Source: Candidatus Methanomethylophilaceae archaeon (lineage in GTDB: Archaea > Thermoplasmatota > Thermoplasmata > Methanomassiliicoccales > Methanomethylophilaceae). Taken from it: DNA of 10,117 nucleotides. The notes under the pieces were generated by a model. That model was not told where the DNA came from, did no database searches, and saw only the letters and a list, made by a program, of their open reading frames with translations. The stretch lies in contig JAFPVN010000305.1 of the NCBI GenBank assembly GCA_017395275.1, positions 1-10,117 of the forward strand. Direction: 5' to 3'. The number at the start of each line of letters is the position of its first letter. Within the stretch, counting starts at the first letter, position 1. Shown here piece after piece: positions 5,643 through 10,117 of this stretch. The translations under genes and the position numbers were made by a program.

Positions 5643-6941
5643 ATGAGGATAGTGACAAAGACAATGGCGATGACGATGGCTGTACTGGCGCTCATCGTGT
5701 GCGCGTCCCCGGGATCCGATGCGGCGTCGGTGCCGATCGACGGGGGCAGCACCGCATGGGTGGCGGTATGCACCGCACTGGTGTTCATCATGACCCCGGG
5801 CGTTGCGCTGTTCTATGGAGGCATGCTCAGGAAGCAGAGCATGACCTCGATAATGGCGCAGACGCTCGTCGTTGTGGCGATAATGACAATCTCGTGGGTG
5901 GCGGTGGGGTACACCCTTGCCTTCGGCGGGGACGGGACCTTCGTAGGCGGAATAGACCATGTGCTGCTCAACGGCATATCGTATGATGACGTCATGGACT
6001 CGGGGATACCCGAGCTGGAGTTCGTGATGTTCCAATGCGCGTTCGCCCTGATCACAGCAGGTATCGTCGTGGGCGCATGCGCGGAGAGGATGCGCTTCAA
6101 GGCGATTGCACTGTTCCTGATCGTATGGTCCGTTGCGGTGTACGCCCCAATGGCCCACTGGGTTTGGGGAGGGGGATTCTTCGACGAATACTTCACGGTA
6201 CGCGACTTCGCCGGCGGAACGGTGGTCCACATATGCGCTGCGACCACAGGTCTGGCACTTGCTCTTTTCGTAGGAAAGAGGAGCGACCGCGTCATCAAGG
6301 ACAGGGCGCACAACCTGCCTCTGGTGTTCCTCGGGTTCGCGTTGCTGTGGTTCGGATGGTTGGGATTCAATGGCGGTTCCGGACTCTCCGCGGACGGCAT
6401 CGCGGCCAACGCGATACTGGTGACGCAGCTGTCCATGGCCGTCAGCATGGCCGTGTGGGCGCTGATACAGTACTTCCACGCCGGGCACGTCGGTGTGCTC
6501 GGACTGATATCCGGAGGAGTTGCGGGACTTGTGGCTATCACGCCTGCGGCGGGATACGTCACGGCATCATCTGCGATAGTCATAGGGGCGATGAGCGCGC
6601 CCACATGCTACTTCGGGGTGCTGTTCATGAGGCGCAAATCCGGGATCGATGATGCGCTGGATGTCTTCGGCATACACGGACTCGGAGGGATCTGGGGATC
6701 CGTTGCCACAGGCATATTCGCACTGGAGTCCATGGGCGGTGCGGCCGGACTGATCGACGGGGGAACGGACCTGTTCGTCGGTCAGGTCGTCGCTGCAGCG
6801 ATAACGCTGGCATATTGCTTCGCGGTGTCCTTCCTGATCATATTCCTGATCTCCAGGTTCATGACCGTCAGGCTCAGCGAGGATGAGGAAGCGATCGGAG
6901 CGGACATAATGGAGCACGGCGAACCGTCCTACATAATCTGA
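5643..6941 (+). CDS. amtB: Ammonium transporter AmtB (Amt/MEP/Rh family)
   Basis: This 432-aa channel protein moves ammonium across the cytoplasmic membrane. It begins with a signal-peptide-like segment (1-27, ending around SDAAS) followed by about eleven hydrophobic helices, matching the family. Key residues by comparison with E. coli AmtB are F134 and F242 (pore gate region), W175 and D188 (in HWVWGGG and DFAGG, the ammonium binding region), and the twin pore histidines H196 (VVHI) and H345 (GIHGLGG). The C-terminal tail (about 410-432, RLSEDEEAIGADIMEHGEPSY) is the conserved cytosolic segment that docks GlnK. The ATG at 5643 is preferred because AAGGTG precedes it and it starts the signal peptide; an in-frame ATG at 5601 lies within the palindrome upstream of the inferred transcript start. 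glnK follows after nine bases. Confidence 0.96.
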   Translation: MRIVTKTMAMTMAVLALIVCASPGSDAASVPIDGGSTAWVAVCTALVFIMTPGVALFYGGMLRKQSMTSIMAQTLVVVAIMTISWVAVGYTLAFGGDGTFVGGIDHVLLNGISYDDVMDSGIPELEFVMFQCAFALITAGIVVGACAERMRFKAIALFLIVWSVAVYAPMAHWVWGGGFFDEYFTVRDFAGGTVVHICAATTGLALALFVGKRSDRVIKDRAHNLPLVFLGFALLWFGWLGFNGGSGLSADGIAANAILVTQLSMAVSMAVWALIQYFHAGHVGVLGLISGGVAGLVAITPAAGYVTASSAIVIGAMSAPTCYFGVLFMRRKSGIDDALDVFGIHGLGGIWGSVATGIFALESMGGAAGLIDGGTDLFVGQVVAAAITLAYCFAVSFLIIFLISRFMTVRLSEDEEAIGADIMEHGEPSYII

Positions 6942-6950
6942 GGTGATGAG

Positions 6951-7268
6951 ATGAAGATGATAATGGCGATAATCAGGCCGGAGAAACTCGCAGCGGTCAA
7001 GAAGGGACTGAGCGACGTCGGCGTGGAAGGGATCACGATCACCGATGTGAGGGGACACGGTACTCAGTCAGGGATCAGGATCACCACCAGGGTGGGATCC
7101 ACGGTCATCGACGAGATCGAGAAGACCAAGGTGGAGACCGTCGTGGACGATGCCCTCGAACAGCCGTGCATCGATGCGATAATATCTGCTGCCAACACCG
7201 GCCACTTCGGCGACGGCAGGATATTCGTCATCCCCGTGGAGAGATCGGTCCGCGTCAGACAGGGATGA
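6951..7268 (+). CDS. glnK: Nitrogen regulatory PII protein GlnK, with unusual T-loop
   Basis: This 105-aa trimeric signal protein senses ATP/ADP and 2-oxoglutarate and plugs AmtB when ammonium is plentiful. It aligns without gaps to classical PII numbering: G35, G37, Q39 (2-oxoglutarate/Mg-ATP contact), R47 (the pore-inserting arginine), K58, the B-loop TGHFGDGR (83-90), and R101/R103 are kept. The T-loop is otherwise divergent: the usual Y46 and Y51 are both threonine and K40 is serine, so uridylylation at Y51 is impossible. R replaces K at position 90. The protein stops just after R103-Q-G, about seven residues shorter than the usual 112. The SD GAGGTGATG overlaps the amtB stop codon, so expression is coupled to amtB. 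Family confidence is very high; the altered loop predicts altered AmtB control. Confidence 0.95.
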   Translation: MKMIMAIIRPEKLAAVKKGLSDVGVEGITITDVRGHGTQSGIRITTRVGSTVIDEIEKTKVETVVDDALEQPCIDAIISAANTGHFGDGRIFVIPVERSVRVRQG

Positions 7269-7295
7269 AACCTCTTTCCAAACCTCTTCCAATGA

Positions 7296-7307
7296 CCTTT
7301 TTTCAGG
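7296..7307 (+). terminator. T-tract / small hairpin after glnK
   Basis: CCT and AGG flank a T-rich loop and give a run of six T at 7298-7303, 28 bases after the glnK stop. T-runs are the main archaeal termination signal. It probably ends the amtB-glnK transcript before the oppositely oriented tRNA gene. Confidence 0.45.
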
Positions 7308-7389
7308 ATGGAAATCGATAGGAACAATTGGGGTAACAGACGCACAGAAAATAACATCTGGCACATATGAATTTTTATTAAAAGTAATC

Positions 7390-7464
7390 TAGCGAGGGGA
7401 CGATTTGAACGTCTGATCTCCGGGTTATGAGCCCGACGGGATATCCTGGCTACCCTACCTCGCT
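7390..7464 (-). tRNA. Initiator tRNA-Met (CAT anticodon)
   Basis: The minus strand folds as a cloverleaf: acceptor AGCGAGG with CCTCGCT, D-stem GGG/CCC, anticodon stem and loop CGGG-CTCATAA-CCCG, and T-loop TTCAAAT. Initiator marks are the A1-U72 pair and the three G-C pairs next to the anticodon loop (GGG...CCC), both typical of archaeal initiator rather than elongator tRNA-Met. The discriminator is A and no CCA is encoded, so CCA is added after transcription. The outer T-stem pair is an A49-C65 mismatch. No intron is visible. Its own TATA box lies about 25 bases upstream. Confidence 0.93.
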
Positions 7465-7478
7465 AGGTAGGGCTAGCC
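7448..7478. repeat. 13-bp inverted repeat spanning the 5' end of tRNA-iMet and its upstream flank
   Basis: GGCTACCCTACCT (7448-7460, inside the tRNA) is the reverse complement of 7465-7478 upstream of it, apart from a single extra base at 7473. The four bases between, CGCT, are the first tRNA bases. If transcribed, the leader would pair with tRNA bases 5-17 in competition with the acceptor and D stems. Confidence 0.7.
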
Positions 7479-7485
7479 AATTATC

Positions 7486-7494
7486 ATATAAAAA
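7486..7494 (-). promoter_or_regulatory. TATA box of tRNA-iMet, also T-run behind the SCP2-like gene
   Basis: The minus strand reads TTTTTATAT, centred about 25 bases upstream of the tRNA 5' end, placing the start site close to the first tRNA base. The same T5 lies 12 bases after the stop of the SCP2-like gene transcribed in the same direction, so it may also end that transcript. Confidence 0.6.
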
Positions 7495-7505
7495 TGATTG
7501 GTAGG

Positions 7506-7838
7506 TCAGAGAAGGCTCTTGAGGTGCAGAATATCCTCGATCTTGCCCTTGATGACTATCTTCCTGGTGACGTATGCCCTCATCGGCCTGAGCTCTCCCT
7601 CCACCAGAAGATGGAGGTTCTCGGGGGTGGTGATGAGCGTGATGTCGGAGGCCTCCATGGCCTCGTTCTTGAAGTCGTGGACGGCGGAGTCCTCGATCCT
7701 GAAGGAGTAGTGTTCCTCTCCGAGGTCGATGTTGATGGTCTTCTTGACCTCCTTGACCTTCTCCCTGGCCTCCTCGTCCTTGGCCATCCTCCTCTCGAAC
7801 TTGCCGATCATCTTCTGAATGTCTTCTTCAGCCGTCAT
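7506..7838 (-). CDS. SCP2 sterol-carrier-like domain protein
   Basis: This 110-aa protein is nearly all a single SCP2-like fold. The N-terminal helix (residues 1-30, MTAEEDIQKMIGKFERRMA and following) leads into strands NIDLGEEHYSFRIED, and the C-terminal half shows the family pattern: DITLITTPENLHLLVEGELRPMRAYVTRKIVIKGKIEDILHLKSLL, cited here in pieces as ITLITTPENL, GELRPMRAY and KIVIKGKIEDI. SCP2 domains bind lipids or other hydrophobic ligands; archaeal members have no assigned ligand. No signal peptide or membrane segment is present. Its ATG lies four bases after the RNase HII stop, and the GGTGA SD contains that stop codon, so the genes are translationally coupled. Pairing with RNase HII gives no obvious functional hint. 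The family call is from pattern, not from a profile search. Confidence 0.85.
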   Translation of the reverse strand: MTAEEDIQKMIGKFERRMAKDEEAREKVKEVKKTINIDLGEEHYSFRIEDSAVHDFKNEAMEASDITLITTPENLHLLVEGELRPMRAYVTRKIVIKGKIEDILHLKSLL

Positions 7839-7842
7839 CTTC

Positions 7843-8484
7843 TCACCAATCGGTAATCTTCCTGACCAACAGCCTCGATTTGAGGTTCCTGACCGTGTCC
7901 CAGGAATTACGCGTATGTCTGGGGGTACACCCCTTTTCTTTTAACCATTTTTCTATGAAGGCAATGGTCACGGGGTCGCTCGGATACCCGCTGCCGATGT
8001 TCTCGCCGAATTCCTCGGAGATCTCGGCTATCAGCCTGTCCCTTGTGACCTTGGCCAGTATGGATGCGGCGGACACCACGGGATAGGTATCGTCCGCCTT
8101 GTGCCTGGCCGTCACCGGGGTATTGTTTATGCGGACGGACAGCATGTTCCCGAACTTCTCCTCGTTGGGATCCGGACAGTCCACATACACCCTCGTCACC
8201 GGCATGCGGGACACCGCCTCGGCGAACATCTCCATCTCCACCATGTTCAGGGACGTCCTCTCCCTCTTGGCGTCGATCTCCTCGGCGGAGAGGGTGATGA
8301 TGGAATAGCCTTCCACGGCGGAGATAATCTCATCGTACATGGCCTCGCGGCGTCTGGGCGTGAGCTTCTTGGAATCCTTCACGCCTATGCTCCTCAGGAC
8401 GTCGTCGTCCTCGACGTAGACCGCACCAACGACGAGCGGACCCATGACGGGTCCCCTTCCTGCCTCATCGACACCGCAGAACAT
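7843..8484 (-). CDS. rnhB: Ribonuclease HII
   Basis: This 213-aa enzyme cuts the RNA strand of RNA-DNA hybrids, including single ribonucleotides in DNA. Numbering from the ATG at 8484, the DEAGRG motif supplies catalytic D6 and E7; D102 (VYVDCPDP) and D131 (HKADDTYP) complete the four acidic metal ligands, and G9-R10-G11 recognises the RNA-DNA junction. The RNase HII C-terminal helical region (GSGYPSDP ... WDTVRNLK) is intact. A GTG at 8493 would add three residues, but the ATG is preferred: it lies 28 bases from the centre of a TATTAAG promoter element, suiting a nearly leaderless transcript, while the GTG would be too close. It leads an operon with the SCP2-like gene and is divergent from mptA. 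Confidence 0.96.
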   Translation of the reverse strand: MFCGVDEAGRGPVMGPLVVGAVYVEDDDVLRSIGVKDSKKLTPRRREAMYDEIISAVEGYSIITLSAEEIDAKRERTSLNMVEMEMFAEAVSRMPVTRVYVDCPDPNEEKFGNMLSVRINNTPVTARHKADDTYPVVSAASILAKVTRDRLIAEISEEFGENIGSGYPSDPVTIAFIEKWLKEKGCTPRHTRNSWDTVRNLKSRLLVRKITDW

Positions 8485-8507
8485 GATGTCCACAGATGCA
8501 AGTGCGG

Positions 8508-8517
8508 CTTAATAATG
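8508..8517 (-). promoter_or_regulatory. TATA box of rnhB operon
   Basis: The minus strand reads CATTATTAAG, centred 28 bases upstream of the rnhB ATG at 8484. This predicts a leaderless or nearly leaderless transcript. Confidence 0.5.
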
Positions 8518-8558
8518 TGCGCGCGGACGACCTACTCTTTTTTTAGTTGCTGAAAGGC

Positions 8559-8567
8559 CTTATTAAC
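8559..8567 (+). promoter_or_regulatory. TATA box of mptA
   Basis: CTTATTAAC on the plus strand shares the TTATTAA core with the divergent rnhB box about 50 bp away. It is centred 34 bases before the ATG at 8597 but only 16 before the ATG at 8579, which favours the later start. Confidence 0.45.
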
Positions 8568-8596
8568 CATTCGCCTGTATGCTGTCCCGATTTCAG

Positions 8597-9475
8597 ATGA
8601 TACCGGCATGCGACGTTCAGTACAGCAAGGGGCAGGGAAGGTTCGGACTTTCCAAGGTCGGAGTAAACGGCGTTATGAAGCCCGTGCGTATCGTCAGGAA
8701 GGAGGACGGGAACGACCTCAACGAGGTCCTGCTGTGCTCGATCGACGTCTGCGTCGACCTCCCGGCTACCCAGAAGGGGTCCCACCTCTCCAGAAACGTC
8801 GAGGCCATAAGAGCCGTGATCGATGAATGTGCCAGCAACCCCGTGGAGAGCATCGATGCCTTCGCGGTCAGGCTGTCGAAGCTCCTACTGGAGAAGCACG
8901 AGTACGCACAGAACGCGTTCGTATCTCTGGACACCACCTACTTCAAGGATTCCACCACCCCCAACGGAAGGGGCACGCTCGAAGGGTACAACCTCACCGC
9001 GGAGGCTGAGGCCGTACGCGGGTTCGGAGTGACCAAATCCGTGGTCGCGGAGGTCATCGGTATGAGCGCATGCCCGTGCGCACAGGAGACCGCCAAGGAG
9101 ATCCTCGGTGCAAACGGGGAACTGCCGGTGATCACCCACAACCAGAGGAACGTCTGCACCGTCCGCCTCACAGTCCCGGAGCAGTTCGAGATCCCCATCA
9201 ACACGCTCATCGAGAACATCGAGGGGTGCTTCTCCTCGCCAACGTTCGAGCTCCTCAAGAGGGACGACGAGGGTGCCATGGTCATCAACGCCCACAGGGC
9301 CACCAAGTTCGTGGAGGATGTCGTGAGGGACACGCTGGCGATGCTGGTCTCCGAATACACCAACCTCCCGGACGAGACCGAGGTATGGGTCAGGAGCGAA
9401 TCCGAGGAATCCATCCACAAGCACAACGCCTTCGCCGAGAGGTCCGCATACCTGGGCGACCTCAGGGAAGAATAA
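8597..9475 (+). CDS. mptA: GTP cyclohydrolase MptA (type IB, FolE2 family)
   Basis: This 292-aa metal-dependent enzyme opens the imidazole ring of GTP; archaeal MptA yields dihydroneopterin 2',3'-cyclic phosphate for methanopterin-type pterins, while bacterial FolE2 yields dihydroneopterin triphosphate. Visible family motifs are the N-terminal PACDVQYSK, PATQKGSHLSR (56-66), the metal-binding MSACPC (156-161), THNQRN (180-185), FELLKRDDE (217-225, with the likely catalytic E218), and the C-terminal HKHNAFAERS (275-283). The start is uncertain: an in-frame ATG at 8579 would add six residues (MLSRFQ), but the promoter geometry and family N terminus favour 8597. Neither start has an SD. The product could also feed preQ0 and thus archaeosine, whose last enzyme (RaSEA) is in this window. 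It converges on the TPR gene. Confidence 0.92.
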   Translation: MIPACDVQYSKGQGRFGLSKVGVNGVMKPVRIVRKEDGNDLNEVLLCSIDVCVDLPATQKGSHLSRNVEAIRAVIDECASNPVESIDAFAVRLSKLLLEKHEYAQNAFVSLDTTYFKDSTTPNGRGTLEGYNLTAEAEAVRGFGVTKSVVAEVIGMSACPCAQETAKEILGANGELPVITHNQRNVCTVRLTVPEQFEIPINTLIENIEGCFSSPTFELLKRDDEGAMVINAHRATKFVEDVVRDTLAMLVSEYTNLPDETEVWVRSESEESIHKHNAFAERSAYLGDLREE

Positions 9476-9480
9476 AAGAA

Positions 9481-9493
9481 TCCCGAAAAGGGG
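9481..9493. terminator. Bidirectional hairpin between mptA and the TPR gene
   Basis: TCCC and the facing GGGG form a short stem around an A-rich (plus) or T-rich (minus) loop in the 39-bp gap between convergent genes. On the minus strand it is followed by TTCTTTTATT. It resembles the hairpin at 5472-5485. Stem strength is low. Confidence 0.35.
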
Positions 9494-9514
9494 TAAGTGG
9501 TTTCTTTGAAGTAA

Positions 9515-10024
9515 TCAGAGGAGCGTCTTCGCTTCCTCGGGCTCGATCTCAAGGGCCTTCAGCATGTACTCCAGTGCCTTCTTCGCATAGGGCGCGCGTG
9601 CCTTGGGGTCCTCCATGATCTCGCCGTAGGTCGCCATGACGTTGTTGAAGAACTCCACGGCGAACTCCGAATAGAGCGAGGCGGCCCTGGACTCGTCGCA
9701 CTCGGCGGCCTCGTTGTATGCCTTCTCGGCCTCGTCGTACTTGTTGATGGAGATGCAGAACAGTCCGTAGGACTGGTAGTAGTCCGCGTTCTCCGCGTCC
9801 AGCTCGATGGCCTTGTTGTACGCCTCCATGATCTCCTCGTTGGAGACCTTGGCGCCGAACATGCCCGATGCCATGCTTCCGCACTCGGCCTTGTAATACC
9901 AGCAGTCGGAGTTGTCGGGGTTCTCCGCGCAGAGCTTCTTGAACGCGCTGTAGGCCTTCTTGAAGTCGCCTTCGTCCATCGCCTTCATACCGGCGTTGAG
10001 TTTCTTCTCTAGATCGTCAGCCAT
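9515..10024 (-). CDS. Tetratricopeptide (TPR) repeat protein
   Basis: This 169-aa protein is a short helical scaffold of about four TPR units. Helix pairs with the usual small and aromatic positions are visible at residues about 5-38 (GMKAMDEGDFKKAYSAFKKL, then AENPDNSDCW), about 60-95 (MEAYNKAIELDAENADYYQS), about 95-125 (YGLFCISINKYDEAEKAYNE) and about 140-169 (ending KALEYMLKALEIEPEE). It has no signal peptide, membrane segment or catalytic domain, so it presumably binds other proteins; the partner cannot be read from sequence. The ATG at 10024 (MADDLEKK) is chosen because a TATA box is centred about 36 bases upstream; an in-frame TTG at 10057 lies inside that box. It is a single gene converging on mptA. 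Confidence 0.9.
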   Translation of the reverse strand: MADDLEKKLNAGMKAMDEGDFKKAYSAFKKLCAENPDNSDCWYYKAECGSMASGMFGAKVSNEEIMEAYNKAIELDAENADYYQSYGLFCISINKYDEAEKAYNEAAECDESRAASLYSEFAVEFFNNVMATYGEIMEDPKARAPYAKKALEYMLKALEIEPEEAKTLL

Positions 10025-10055
10025 AGTAATCTTGAAGCGAACTAACGGGTCTGGC

Positions 10056-10064
10056 AATAAATAC
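10056..10064 (-). promoter_or_regulatory. TATA box of the TPR gene
   Basis: The minus strand reads GTATTTATT, centred about 36 bases before the ATG at 10024, predicting a start site near 10034 and a leader of about 10 nt. The remaining sequence to the right edge (10065-10117) is GC-rich and shows no gene I can support. Confidence 0.5.
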
Positions 10065-10117
10065 CTTTGCGGGTTTTCGGCGGGATCCCGGTCGTTCCCT
10101 CGGAATGGGCGATCCGG

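Noticed and set aside
5616..6488. Minus-strand open frame opposite amtB
   Set aside because: Antisense of a conserved channel gene, with His/Arg-rich composition typical of a shadow.
8485..8493. GTG start for RNase HII adding three residues
   Set aside because: Only 19 bases from the TATA-like box centre; the ATG at 8484 gives the usual short N terminus before CGVDEAGRG.
10025..10057. In-frame TTG start for the TPR protein adding 11 residues
   Set aside because: The TTG falls within the TATA box and the added residues do not fit the TPR repeat pattern.
1..10117. CRISPR array, insertion sequence, prophage or defence genes
   Set aside because: No regularly spaced repeats, transposase, integrase or effector-like gene is visible; gene content is core and codon use appears uniform.

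Overview
The window looks like a chromosomal core region of a methanogen-related euryarchaeon, most likely a Methanomassiliicoccales member (Thermoplasmata). It carries archaeal-type uL3 and uL4, the archaeosine radical SAM enzyme RaSEA, the archaeal GTP cyclohydrolase MptA, an archaeal initiator tRNA without an encoded CCA, TATA-type promoters and GGTGA-type Shine-Dalgarno sites. None of the eleven complete genes ends in TAG (nine TGA, two TAA), as expected in a lineage that reads UAG as pyrrolysine. The lineage is an inference; no methanogenesis gene is present.

Layout. On the minus strand, 1-618 is the N-terminal part of uL4 (it runs off the left edge), preceded by complete uL3. A 268-nt region with the ribosomal operon promoter and a long leader follows. 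Next, still on the minus strand, come a 108-aa DUF5611-like protein and RaSEA, translationally coupled. A divergent promoter region (3223-3324) then starts a plus-strand pair: an FAD-dependent NADH oxidase/CoA-disulfide-reductase-like enzyme and a TPD-motif nuclease related to eukaryotic CDIN1 (C15orf41). From 5449 to 5642 lies an AT-rich control region for amtB-glnK (ammonium channel and PII protein), with a TATA box, a perfect 9+9 bp palindrome just downstream of it and a repeated half-site. After glnK come tRNA-iMet (minus strand), an SCP2-like protein and RNase HII (minus-strand operon), then divergent mptA (plus) and a convergent TPR protein (minus).

How they fit together. Most genes are informational or core metabolic. 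RaSEA does the last step of archaeosine formation in tRNA. MptA is a GTP cyclohydrolase whose product can feed pterins or the 7-deazaguanine pathway that supplies archaeosine. amtB-glnK is a self-contained ammonium uptake module. First genes of operons mostly appear to have very short leaders, while internal genes use SD sites that often contain the upstream stop codon. The two exceptions with real leaders, uL3 and amtB, are the best places to look for regulation. I see no mobile element, CRISPR array or defence island. The least described items are the amtB palindrome, the unusual GlnK T-loop, the TPD nuclease pair and a 13-bp inverted repeat overlapping the 5' end of the initiator tRNA.
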